The notes beneath the pieces were generated by a model. It saw only the letters and a program-made list of their open reading frames with translations. It was not told where the DNA came from and did not search any database. From the NCBI GenBank assembly GCA_903632075.3, contig CAHIKZ030000392.1, positions 944,993 to 1,008,992 on the forward strand: 64,000 bases of DNA. Direction: 5' to 3'. The DNA is from Acanthosepion pharaonis. Lineage: Eukaryota; Mollusca; Cephalopoda; Sepiida; Sepiidae. Positions 22,656-34,990 of the stretch are shown piece after piece (position 1 is the first letter of the stretch; each line of letters opens with the position of its first letter). The position numbers and the translations under genes were made by a program.

Positions 22656-22725
22656 AAAAAATGTAGGAAATTCGATCCAACATATAAATGTTACAGACAC
22701 ACACACACAATCTGCGTTTTATAAT
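22656..22725 (-). repeat. Second Helitron-like 5' subterminal segment
   Basis: 'aaaaaatgtaggaaattcga', an ACAC run and 'tctgcgttttataataaat' repeat the 20401-20475 segment. No second hairpin plus CTAG end was found to pair with it. Confidence 0.45.
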
Positions 22726-22729
22726 AAAT

Positions 22730-23870
22730 AAAATGGTAATGGATAAATATTTAACATATATGAAATATAAAAAATAGGATTAAAAATATTCTAGAATACT
22801 TCTTCCCTATGTAAAACAAAATTTCAACAATATCTCAATCAATAACACAGAAAATATGAAAGAGAGAAAGAGATTTTACAAAATGTTTTGACCAAATTTA
22901 TTTTTTTAAAATTGTTTTTACTTGAAATTCTTTCTTCAGAGTTCCTTTGCAGCAATCACATAAAAATACATTTTAAAAGCACCTAGAAGCTCAATGGAAT
23001 AACTATCTTCTGCAGTTATTTTTAGCAAAAGAGGGTGAAATCAAAAACAAATATAATAATCCCAATTTTTGAGAGAATTGGTAATGGATGACTTGATCTT
23101 CCAAGCCAAATCCATAACTTATTATGCTAATTATGATTTCAAATAACATCAAATACTTCATTATTTTCAAGTATATTCTGGGCTCTCAATTTATACCAAA
23201 ACCTGTCTGGTGGTGGTGGTGTGAAGTATCAACAAAATTTCTTACAAATATGTAAAAATCTTTTCTTTGTCAAAATATTCATTTTACACAACTTAAAACT
23301 CTTAGCATTTTAACTTTCAAAATTAAGAGAATTTTTGCCATGAAAAAATCTGTTGGGAGGGTGGAGATGATCATATAAAGTGAACTTTACAATTGTTTTT
23401 TAGCCAAGAAAAGTAATTGGATATGCAAAAGGTTATTTATAAAAACAAAATATATACAACTTTTATTTGAAAAAATAAGTTAAAAAATTTTTATAATGTA
23501 AACCTCTTCAAGTAATATATTTTTGATTCGGATTGTAAAATGTTTGGCATTTTAAAATGTGAATATAACAGACAAGTAAGGAAGGAGTTTAAAAATTTAT
23601 ATTATTTAAACAAACAATCACTGACATATTTTGAACATCATCTCAACTATTTTTATTCTCCTTTGCTAAAAAATAAGTAATTTTTTTTAGAATACATTGA
23701 GAGAAAAATTTTACATATCAAATTTTCATAATTGAAAATACTTCCTGGAATTTTTTATGATGTAAATACAAATATTACTTATAATTACTTTTAATATAAA
23801 AAGAGTGAAAATATTATAGAAAGTTTATACAGAAATAATCCTATCATTTAATATTAATGAAAAAATAGTC
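22730..23870. other. AT-rich intron-like DNA, no gene seen
   Basis: No repeats or coding signals were recognised. Confidence 0.6.
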
Positions 23871-23879
23871 TACCTAGGA

Positions 23880-24530
23880 CAATAGCACCTTAGTTCTCTT
23901 CAAAGTACTCCCTTGAGACCTAACACACTATTCATTCCACTCTTCAAAACAGTCTGCAAAGCAATATTTTGAGGGGTTGCTATTAACTGTCCTGTTACAT
24001 TTTTAATTTCATCCATTTTCTGAAATATCAATTTCATTAGTGATTTAACTTTTGGAAAAAAAACAAAAGTGAAGTGAAATATGGACTGTTGAGGGAGTGA
24101 CAGATCTGAGAAATGCAAATTTTGGTAAAACACCCTGTGATAAATACATCAAGAGAAATATTCTAAATGGCAATAATTGATTGTACAGTTCACAGAGTCA
24201 CTGAATCAACTTTTTTGCATTTAACTTATCAATTTTCTTTTGAGCCTAATATGGAATAAACCATTATCATACTTTCTTCCAGAACATTGAACCAGGTTTA
24301 TTTCAACATTAGCAATAGTTATGTGTGCAGTTATTAGCATCATTAAAAAAAATTTTATCTGAGCTTTGCTCACTGAATCATCTGAGAATGCTTTCAAAAA
24401 AATCAAATTACTATAGAATAATTTCATTGAAAAATTTAACCTGCTTAATTTCTGATCTGGACATTGTGAATTTGGGATGGCTAGAAAAGACACAGCAGAT
24501 GCCTGCTCAAATTTAATGTTTGAACAAAAG
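23880..24530 (-). pseudogene. Mariner-like transposase remnant, internally deleted
   Basis: On the minus strand the right part carries an N-terminal-like segment, FLKAFSDDSVSKAQIKFF (about 24400-24340), resembling the mariner 'teT...ygddavSkaqvf.W' helix-turn-helix region. The left part (24020-23900) carries QKMDEIKNVTGQLIATPQNI then LKSGMNSVLGLKGVL, resembling the C-terminal tail of the same family. The catalytic centre is missing and stops interrupt the frame. Confidence 0.6.
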
Positions 24531-24574
24531 ACAGTGTCACAGAGAGTTTATACTTTATGGTTATTTTGAATGGA

Positions 24575-24576
<2 letters not shown>

Positions 24577-24619
<43 letters not shown>
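24577..24619. repeat. (AT)n microsatellite
   Basis: About 43 bp of pure AT repeat. Confidence 0.98.
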
Positions 24620-24622
<3 letters not shown>

Positions 24623-25382
24623 TTAGCAGATTGAGATCAATTCTGTAGACAAGAAACATTTTATAAGAAAATAACAAAGTATTGTTTTTGATAATTTTTG
24701 ATTTATAATTTCAATCAAAAATTGTTAAAAAATAACCAAATAAAAAAGAGAGATGCTGTCATGGCCTCTTTATATATAAATTTATTTATATTTTTTATAT
24801 TTGGATTTTTAATGTAACAATTAGTTTATTTATAATTCCATTTTGCCTTGAAAATAAGTTCAAAAAACTAAGATGCTTTTTCTTTTAATATGTGTTTCAT
24901 TTCAAAAAGTGAGAAATTGCAAGATCATTATTTATTGAACAAGGCCCAAATGTTCAAACCCCGGTCAAATGATAAACTTTTGTGCCAGTATCAATCAATG
25001 GCCCCAGAATAGTTGTGTCTATCCAATTTCAGTACAAGGCTTGGGTCTACTTGCATTGTGGGTTTTAGACATTTTACAAAAAGAGTTTCCTTTGGGATTG
25101 CCATCCCAAGCCAATAACATCAAGAAATCACTTTCAAACTTGGGGCCTTATGGCTAGAATTTGATTGTTATAATCACTTGTCCACATGCCTGTATATTTA
25201 AGTCTAATACTACTAGTATGGATAAATATTGTGGTATAATGGAAATTAGAAAAAAAATTATTTGGTTAGATTTAAAAGGATTCCTGCTGGTTAGATTTTG
25301 TGGGTCTAATTGGGAAGATAGTGTCACAATAAGACAGGATCCTAATGTAATAAAAAGAGACAAGCGTTCAAATCACATTTGA
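24620..25382. other. Unassigned block, less AT-rich at 24940-25380
   Basis: The 24940-25380 part has longer open frames and B-box-like words (GTTCAAACCCC at about 24953, GTTCAAATC at about 25367). It may be decayed retroposon sequence. No domain was recognised. Confidence 0.35.
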
Positions 25383-25460
25383 AGATTATTCCTCACTTTG
25401 TAATTATGCTGTAGAAGATACATTTCTTCTACAGCATAATTACAAAGTGAGGAATAATCT
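25383..25460. repeat. Perfect 36-bp inverted repeat with 6-nt loop
   Basis: The left arm at 25383-25418 (starting AGATTATTCCTCACTTTG) is the exact reverse complement of the right arm at 25425-25460. The loop is TACATT. The flanking bases 25382 and 25461 do not pair. It is far longer than the chance hairpins elsewhere in the window. Confidence 0.98.
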
Positions 25461-26667
25461 AGGTGGGAAAAAACAAAACAACAACAAAAAAAAATAACAA
25501 CAAAATAGGATGAAGGAAATATTAGTCAGAAATAAAAGAACTAAAATATTTTTCATTAGTAATCAATGACAAAATTAAATAACACTTCTGTCTTATCTGG
25601 ATAGATTTACATAGTTTACTTTTCAGGACTGGAAAAACTTAATAGGTGTTATGCTTATATGTGTCCGAGTAACAACAAGAATCATTTTGAGGTCTTCAAA
25701 TAAAATGTTCAAAATAATAGAAACAAGTGTCAGATGTTTCAAAAATTGTACCTGCTGCGTTTGTATATTTTAGCAGATGGCTAATCAATGGAAATTTAAT
25801 TCCAAATATAAGCAGAAGGCATCATATCAAAAGGGAAATAAGTCTTATAATAAGGCACACATTTTGTTTGGTTTGTCTATTTAATGGTTCTTTGACCACT
25901 AGTGGCCAATTTAAGTTGTATTTGCATTTTGTCCTGCTTCAAAGGAAAAGTGGACGTGTGGGGGTAGGGTTGTTATTTGTATTATGTGAGTGGTAGCCTT
26001 CTTTGTTTAACTTTTGATATAAAGATTTATTTCTTTTAGAAAGTTTAAAATGTTGAGTTCTGTGGTTTTGAAGAGGTCTTTTATGTTATATATCTGACAA
26101 TGTCTTGATCAAGTTTAGTTAAGTTCTTTACTGTCTATAAGTATGTGTGAAGGGAAATTGGCATTTGCTGCATGTTGGGGGGGGGGGACATTTTAAGTAA
26201 ATGAGAATGTTAGGCAAGAAAAAAAAAACCTTGATGTGAAATATCTTATCAGCAGAATTAAATACAATCCTAAAGACATTAAAAAAATGCCTAAATGTAC
26301 ATTAATTTAGATGTTTCTTAAAATTAGTGATTGAAAGCAAACTATTTTCATTGAGTTTATCTTTTGTTGCGTTTTAAGAAAAATTCTATGCATTTTATCA
26401 TGAGATAAAAAAAGATCAGTTCTAATTTATAGAAATTATGGAAATAGTAAAAGAGTAAATTTTTACATTGTTCTTCAAAATAAGATTCAACAATTAAAAA
26501 TAAAATTTTTTTTTAAGATAAGGATGCCCTTTTTTTCCATGAAAAGATATTTTATACAACATCCAAAACAGCAATTTTTTGAAGATGGAACTTCAAAGCA
26601 TTTTCTTTAGAGAAATTGTTAAGTTTCTTTGAAACAAAAAGGAAACTAAGAAAGATTAGAGAATTAC
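25461..26667. other. AT-rich intron-like DNA, no gene seen
   Basis: Includes a run of ten G at about 26178-26187. No coding signal is seen. Confidence 0.6.
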
Positions 26668-26736
26668 CTGCCAATTCTGGTTCATCCTCAAGAAGCAATC
26701 CAACATTTGAAGTTGTGACATCATCAAAATTTTGTC
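26668..26736 (-). CDS. Candidate 69-nt cassette exon of unknown gene
   Basis: On the minus strand a good acceptor (TTCTCTGTTCTGTATTTCAG) and donor (CAG|GTAATTC) bound exactly 69 nt, a length that preserves frame. Two frames are open. One reads DKILMMSQLQMLDCFLRMNQ...; the other, after two bases, reads QNFDDVTTSNVGLLLEDEPE then LA. The second is acidic and looks more like protein, but I do not recognise it. If it is spliced straight to 2775 neither frame leads into the Sulf start: the acidic one meets TGA at once and the other ends in a short upstream ORF. So it is either a 5' UTR exon of Sulf or part of another minus-strand gene. Confidence 0.4.
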
Positions 26737-26739
26737 CTG

Positions 26740-27700
26740 AAATACAGAACAGAGAAATTTACTTTACAAAGTCAATTTTGCCTTTCTAGCAATATGTGTT
26801 AATTTAGGATGAAAATAAAATTAGGAGATAAAAAAAAAAAAAAAAACTAAAGAAAGCAATATGTTTTGAGACTGAGAGACAAAGATTTAACTTAAAAAAA
26901 ATAAAGGTATTTATTGAAAACATTTTATCAACTGATAAAGTTTTTTTGAGCCAGTTGACTAAATATGAATTTTGAATAAATTAGTATCATACAAGACTTG
27001 GACCATCTTCGTATACCTGAGAGCTCATCAGGTATGACAGAAAAGAAAAATATTTTTGTAATAAGGAAATTATTTCCTCACAGAATCTTTACAGAGAATA
27101 TAAAGTATGTTTGGCTTCATTTTACCTGTCTACTCTTGACCTCATTGTGACAATGAAAGAAGGGCTGATATTTATGATGAAATGGTTAGAACAAACAAAA
27201 AAAAAAAAAAAAAAAATCAATCACAATATATTTAACACACACAAGTCTACAACAGTATTCAAATTCACACATCCTCACATAAATTTACAAAGATATACAG
27301 GATTAAAGAAACTTGCCACAAGGCTGGTCCCAACAGCAGACACTGGTGTCTGGAACAGCGTTTCATTAAAAGACTGGAAAAGAAAAAGAAAAGAAAAAAG
27401 TTCTTTGAAATAGCAAATTTAAAACTAAAAAGAAAACAAGATATTTGGTCGATAAGTGTAAGATAGTCAAGTGTTTGTGACGAGAACATTAAAATATTGA
27501 ATGGTTTGTTGAAATTTGTCAAACCAAAACATTTCTGAACAGATGAGGTGAAAAAAAAAAAAAACTGAAAAGCTTAATTCTGACCAAACAAAAATAAGCA
27601 TTATGCACAGCTGACTGTTAAGGTAAACTCCAAATCAGAAACAAAAGCTAACAGATGTAATTTATTGCCCTAAAGGGATGGAACTTTTAAAAATGGTAAA
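26740..27700. other. AT-rich intron-like DNA, no gene seen
   Basis: Poly(A) runs lie at about 26830-26846 and 27197-27216. No gene was recognised. Confidence 0.6.
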
Positions 27701-30700
27701 AAAAAAAAGGTTGAAAATTTGAAAAATTGGGTGAATGAAATTATAGGGTTGGGTGGTGTGGTAAAAAATATTTTGAAAAATATGGAAAAATTTTCCCAAA
27801 CCACGAAATAAATTTAAAAATTAATAAAATAATTTAAGTCCAATTTTTACTAAATTTTAAACAAATTTGGCTGAGTAAAAATTAAAAAGGTTTGGGTTTT
27901 TTATAACATAAAAAAGAAATTTTGTATTTCAATATTTATATATTTTCCAATATATCTAATATTTTAAAAAAAATTAAAATATTTTTTCAACCATAATACA
28001 TTTAATTTAAAACCCCATTATTTTTAAAAACTTCCCTTAATTTATTATTTAACCTAAAATATATAATATATAAAAAATACCAAATTTTTAAATTTCATAA
28101 ATTTAAAAATTTGGGCAAAACACTTATAGCATTTTGGGTTAGCTTGGGGTAACAGGTATATTTAACACATATTTGCAAATTGTTGAATGTGGAAATTTTC
28201 TTTTAAAAATGTAATAAACCCAAATTAACATTTTAACATAAAAAACATTTATAAAATTTATTAACCCTTAAAATGTCCTTTTATAAAATTAATAATCCTA
28301 ATTAAATATTCCTTGAAAACAATAAATATTATATATAAATTATATATATATAAAATTTTATATATACACACAATATATACCCCTATATAAAAATTACACA
28401 CACATAAAACCTATATTAATTTTTTTCACACATATTTTAAAATTAAAAATTATATATACACAAAAATATATATACAATATATAAAAATAAAACACACAAT
28501 TATAACAATATTATTAAAATATATATAAAATATATAAAATATATATATATAATACAATATATATACATATAATATATAATACATATAAAAATATATATAA
28601 CAATATATTATACACAAAATTATATATACACATATAAAAAATATATTTTAATTTTATCACAAAACACATATATAAAATACACATTATAAAAATATATACA
28701 AATAAAATATTACATAAATTTTATACAAAACAAATATATATACAATATAATACACATATAAAAAACACACACAAATATATAAAATATACAATATATTATC
28801 CAAAAAATTTAAAATTATTTACTATGTTTTCAAATAATAAAACTATTAAAACATTTTTACACACATTTATATCATTTTAAAATTATATACAAATATATTT
28901 TATACATATTACACATGTCCCATATTATATAAAATATCAATGTTTACATATATTCATTATATAAATATATACAATAATATTACACAAATTTTTATCCCAT
29001 GTTTTCTATTGTACTTTATGTCTTTGTAACACACATGTTTTAGGGGCAAAATATACACATATGTAAAAATATATGTACATATTTTGCAATATGTCACAAA
29101 ATATATACAATTACAATATGTTTTGCATTGTAAATTTTAAAATATAACATATGTATACATATAAATTTTAAAAATGTATATACACACAACACATATATAA
29201 AAAAATTATATCAAAAATATATAATATAAAATATAATATATATATATATACATATATATAACATATATTTTCACATGTATATAAAACATATATTTTAAAA
29301 CATTAAAAACATATATATATAAAAATTTTATATAAAATATATATATATAAAAAACACACATATATATATATATAAAAAATTATATATGCACAATTTTTAA
29401 AAATTTATGTTTTACACAATTATCCCAATGTTTATATCATTATACACATTATATTTTAACAATGTACAATTTTGTATTCACATTATATACATATGTTTTA
29501 ATGTATATATTATAAATATATATATATAAAATTTTATATATACACAATATATATATAAAAACACATATATATATTATAACTATTATAAAATATGATAAAA
29601 TATTTTTCCTATGTCTATTTGTATTTTTTTTTCATTTCCAATTTATTATTATTTTCCCAAAATTTTTCCATTTTTTCCTTTTTAATTTTCCAATTTTTAA
29701 AAATTTTGTTTGCACTTTTGTTTCCATTATTTTTTCCACATTTTCCCCTATTACACTATTTTTCACATGTATATCCTTTTTTCCAATTATATATCCAATT
29801 TGTGTGTGTTGTGTGTGGGGGTGTGTGCTGGATGTGTGCAGGGTTTTTTGGTACATTTTATGTGCATGTTGTGGGGTATTTTGGGGTTATTTTCTTCTTT
29901 TTACATGTTGTACATCCCATGTACAGGGTATTGTATTATATATTATTATTATGTGTCAATAATATCTATTTTTAAAAAACAAATATATATACATATTATA
30001 TTACAAAATATTTTACATATATATTAAAAATTTTTTTTTTTGTTATGTATGAGGAATTTTATACTTTAATATGCAAAATAAATAAAACATATGTTAACAT
30101 TATATAACATATTTGCAATATATATGTCACATGTTTTAAAAGATTATCACATATATATATAATATAACAAAATACATATATATACAAAACATATATTTTA
30201 CATATATATAAAACAAAACATTTTAAAATATATATAATAACATTATTATACTAGTATATATCCCATTTACATGAATATGTGGGGTTTTGTGTTGGGGTAT
30301 TTTTTATATTTACAAAATTATTTAAAACCATTTTTACACTATTTTACTATTTACTTTTTATGAAATAAAAATTAGAAATTATGTGTAAAAATATATGTGT
30401 AAATTGGAAATATGTTTTCCCAACTATATTTTCATACATTGTTACATGATTTTTTCATTATATATGATATCAATGAAATGTATTACATTATTATGTACAT
30501 ATAAAACCTTATATGTATAAACATATACACATATAAAATTAATATGCAACATTTTATATATATATATATACATATATAAAACATATATATTTTACATAAA
30601 ATTTTATATACATATATATATAAAATACAATATATTTACTATTAACACACATATTTAATATTTATAAAATATTTTATACATATTATATTTAATACATTTT

Positions 30701-32361
30701 ATATATAACATATATTTTTTTAATTTTATTTTAATATACATATGTATATATAAAACAAAAAATATGTAATATATATATAAAATACATAAATAAAAAATTA
30801 TAATTGCATATAAATAATATATATACATTATATATAAAATAACATATATATATACATTTTTTTGCATAAAATATTTTAAAATATATAAAAACATTTACAT
30901 TTTGCATATATATATAAAACATCCCAATATACATATATATAATACATATAATATTACATATATATAATAAAACATAAAATTATATACATATAAATATAAA
31001 ATATAAAATATACAAATATACAAAATTTTGTCCTATCCAAAAATTTTTTCTATTTTCTTTGTTTCTTGTTCTGTTTTGTTCCCCTGTTCCAATGTTTTTC
31101 CCGGTTTTCTACCAATTTTCTACACCTATTCAAAACCTTTTTTCTGTTTTCTATGCCTTTGTGTAGCCTTCAAAATTGTTATTCCCAATCCCCTTAATTG
31201 TGCTATTCCCCTCCCATTGTATCTATCAAAATTTGAAATTTTTCTTTAATGTTGTATCTATTTTCAATATATCATATGCCCATGTGTAGAAATGTGCCCC
31301 GATTTTACTATATTAGGGCTATACCTGTATATTTTAAATTAAAATTGAAATTGAAAATATGTGAAATATGTATGATACATGTAAACATAAAATTTTAATT
31401 ATATAAAATATGAAATTTTAAAACTTTATAAAATATACATATATACATATATATATATATACAATAAAATTAATAATATAACATATATACATAATATGTA
31501 TAAAATATGCAAAATATATTTCTTTAAAAATTAAAAATTTGTATGAAATTAAAATATTTTGTCTTTAAAAATTATATATAAAAATGAAAATTTTTAATTA
31601 TTTATCAAAAATATTTTCATATTATACATCTATTATATGTAAAAAAATAAAATACATATAACATGTATACAAAACATGTATTTTTAAAATACATATACAA
31701 TATACATAATTATACAACAAAACATAATATATATATATACATATCAATATACATAATACTAAAAATAATATACAATACCTTTTTGTACATATTATAATAT
31801 AACACATATACATAATTTTATATATACAAAACATGTAAAAATTATAATACACAAAACATACATATATATTTCATCAACATATACAAAATTTTATATCATA
31901 AAAACACATATAATAATATAATATACATATACAAAATAATATGAAAACATATACACATATACATACATATTTTAAAACATAACACATCATACATATATAT
32001 AATACATAAAAAACCATATATATAAAACATATACACATATACATACATTTTAAAATATACACATATACATAATTTTAATATACATATACCATATGCTTAC
32101 TAAATATACATAAAAACATATCAAAAACATATTTATTCTATGCACATGCAGGGAATTGCACACAGGGCTACTGTTTTGCTGTGCCAACCAACGTATTGTT
32201 CTTTTGTCCCTATTTTTGGTATTATCAAAACTAATGGTTGCTATCCAAAAACTATTGCATTCCATGTCCGTGTATTGTGGTTTTATGCTTTTACGTATGT
32301 AGGGTTGTGTATGCTCGTAAAAATTTTGTACGAAATGAGCAGAAATTGTGTGCAGGGCTGT

Positions 32362-32665
32362 GTTGTCTTTGTGTGTGTGTGTGTGTGTGCATGTGTGTGG
32401 GGGCCGTATCTGCATGTGTTTTTACGTACATGTGTGGGGCTTTGGCACCCGTGCAGTGTGTGTGTGCATGGCGTATGCGGGGCGAAATGTGTGTTTTGTG
32501 GGGTATGCATGGTTGTTTTGTTTTGTGTGTGTGTCCATGTAGTGTATGTGTGGCATGCAGTGTTGTGTGTGTGCTTGCATGCATGTGTTTTGTGTTGCAT
32601 GTCGGGTTTTGTGTGTGTGTCATGTCATGCATTTTATATGTATTGTGCATGTGTGTGTGTGAATA
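32362..32665. repeat. GT-rich island (imperfect TG/TGCATG repeat)
   Basis: The plus strand is rich in TGTGTG with TGCATG interruptions. Apparent ORFs on both strands here are V/C- or H/T-rich artefacts of the repeat. Confidence 0.85.
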
Positions 32666-33914
32666 CTTTTAATTTTTAATGAAATATATATTATTACATA
32701 TACAAAATATAATATATAAAACAAAACTTTAATATAAAACATAAAAAACATATATACATATATATAAAATTTTAAAACATCTTTTATGTGATCATGAAAT
32801 TGTTTTGTATATCATCAAAATATGTATTCAGAAACAACATTTTAATTGTTAATATAAAACCCCATATATATGTATACAAAACATACATATATATATAAAA
32901 ACATATACATAATATTTTTTCTTTAAAATATTGTTTTTCATAAAACATATTATGTTGTGCATGCCCCACATAATGTATTTATACATTACATACATATTAT
33001 ATTACATTTACATATATATATTTTTAAAAGGGGGATACATTGTTTGTTTTAATGCATCATGTTGTTTTTTTTTTTTCATATAAAAAATATATATTTTATA
33101 TATACACATACATATATATATATAATATACACATACATATATATATATATACATATACTTTTAATATATACATAAAATACATATGTAAAACATAAAAATA
33201 CATTATACATATAAAACCATTTTTAATACCACATTTTTGGGGCATTGCATACATAAAATTACATTTTATGTATAATATAAAATTACAATGTTTTGTGAAA
33301 CATTAAAATACATTTTTTGTATATATACTTTGCACTTTTTACATTATAATTATTACATATCACATACATATTTTAAAATTTTGGCAAAAACCATTTTGTA
33401 AATTCATACATTTATAATATTTTTTACACTACTATTTTTAAAATTCATTTTTTGCATTCCATTTTATTTTTCTATCTTCTTTTTTCTTCACTTTTGTTTC
33501 TTCCAACTTTTTTTCTCATCTTTTTTTCCTACTATATTTTTCTTGCAATACTTTTACTATCACTACTAAAATAAAATTTAATACTTACAAATAATATGTT
33601 ATAATTAAAATTGTATAGGGTACTTTTTTTCTTTAAAAACCATTTTTCATTCCTACTATTTTTACTATAAAACTTTTTCCCATGTACACATGAAATATGT
33701 ATTATAAAACATGTATATATACATATCATACATTTAAATGAAATATATCATATCATTTTTCTGAGGGTGTGTTTGCATGCCATCTAGGGTGTTGTGTCCC
33801 AGGGGTAGTATTAGGGTTGGGGGCCATGCATTTTATGTTTTTTCATGGGGCACTTTACGTATGGTGTGTGCATGGGGACTTTTCATGTGTGTGTTTTTGG
33901 TGCTTGCGTTGTGT

Positions 33915-33972
33915 GGGGGTTGCCTTTGGGGGGCGTATGGGGTTGGTTGGGGGTTGTTGCTGTTGCTGGGGG
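33915..33972 (+). other. G-quadruplex-capable G runs
   Basis: Five G runs of 4-6 lie at 33915-33919, 33928-33933, 33939-33942, 33949-33953 and 33968-33972. The loops between the first four are 8, 5 and 6 nt. This meets the usual sequence criteria for a four-tetrad G-quadruplex. Confidence 0.7.
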
Positions 33973-34539
33973 CATCCCTGAAATGTTGTGTTTTTATCCC
34001 CCACATGTTTTCTGTTTGTTTTTTGGGGGATACATGTATGTGTGTGTCTGTATTTCCCCCTATGTGTTGTTTTGTTTGTTTTTGGGGAAATACATTTATA
34101 CATCTATTTACATTATCTTTATTAATGTATATTTTTTGCATTTACATATTTTTTATACCTTTAAAAATTTATACCTTTTTCCATAAAATTATTTTATTTT
34201 ATATACAAAAATGATATATAAAAATATATATATATATTATGTTCATACAAAATTTTATCTTATGTGTACTCATTTCATCTTTTCCCCTTTTATGTGATAC
34301 GTATGTGTGTGCGTAAATTTTGTGGGGCACGTTGTGTGTGTGTGTGCATGTGTATTTTTGAAAATTTGTATCTTAAAATTTTAATTTTTAATGTGAATAA
34401 TAAAAAATATACATGTATTTTAACTATATTTTCACATATACTTTGAAAAGAAATATATATTTGAAATTATATAATATACAATGTAAAATACTATATATAA
34501 AATTATCATATATACAATATATCAAATACCTACTTTTAG

Positions 34540-34614
34540 AGGGACTACAATGAACTGGAAAACCATGTGATGCTTCAAAGTTTACGTCTACCCAATATAT
34601 TACATGAAGATACG
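34540..34614 (+). CDS. SARS2: Mitochondrial-type seryl-tRNA synthetase, internal exon
   Basis: Seryl-tRNA synthetase charges tRNA-Ser with serine; this form would act in mitochondria. An acceptor (TACCTACTTTTAG, AG at 34538-34539) and a consensus donor (ACG|GTAAGT) bound exactly 75 nt. Only one frame is open, phase 0 at both ends: RDYNELENHVMLQSLRLPNI then LHEDT. The pattern ELE...LQ-S/A-L-R/K-LPN..H.D/T is the link between the N-terminal tRNA-binding arm and the catalytic domain in mitochondrial SerRS. It lies on the strand opposite Sulf. No other exon of this gene was found in the window, so flanking introns would be very long or the exon is an isolated relic; the intact splice sites argue against the latter. 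Confidence 0.65.
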
Positions 34615-34715
34615 GTAAGTACAATTGATTTATATCCTGAACAGTTTGGAATTGAGAATAGATTATGGCTTTCAATGAACTCTTTTTAATTATGATCTGT
34701 GAAATGCCATAAAGC

Positions 34716-34965
34716 CTTGTGGGTAGGGAGTGGAGTAGTTTATTGTTACCTTCTCTGCAATTTGAATCCACAGTTTTCCTCCTTTTAGACTAGTTGCCAC
34801 CCAAGGTGCCTAGTCTACCCTGTTATTTAACCCATAGCTAGAAGGAGAACAGATGAATTCATGCCTTTTCCTAGGGCATTTGTGCATAAGTGATAGCTTG
34901 GAATTTGAAATCTACTCAGTGATTTCACTTTCTGTGCAGATATTGATTACACTGCCCACATATGC
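34716..34965 (-). mobile_element. tRNA-derived SINE
   Basis: The body ('gagtggagtagtttattg', 'agactagttgccaccc', 'gtctaccct', 'cccatagct') matches the SINE at 13060-13290. A degenerate tRNA head lies at the right end near 34930-34960 ('attgattacactgcccac'). Confidence 0.7.
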
Positions 34966-34990
34966 CACATCACATTGGGCACTTCGACAT

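Larger units (their letters stand above)
27700..34450. repeat. Long degenerate TA/CA/GT low-complexity domain
   Basis: About 6.7 kb dominated by irregular TATA, ACATATA and TTTTAAAA words, with strand-asymmetric GT-rich islands at 29796-29880, 32340-32665 and 33766-34110. The many overlapping open frames translate to Y/I/C- or H/T-rich low-complexity peptides and are not genes. A small non-repetitive patch lies at about 32135-32340. It may be a decayed expanded microsatellite or a poorly resolved assembly region. Confidence 0.75.

Noticed and set aside
29592..31249. ORFs of 60-127 codons rich in F/Y/I
   Set aside because: Low-complexity AT-rich translation; no splice-bounded structure and no family resemblance.
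32050..32679. Several overlapping ORFs of 105-179 codons on both strands
   Set aside because: They lie in GT/CA-rich low-complexity DNA and translate to V/C- or H/T-rich peptides without domains.
33769..34214. ORFs of 70-145 codons around the G-rich segment
   Set aside because: Open only because of biased G/T composition; four frames on two strands are open at once.
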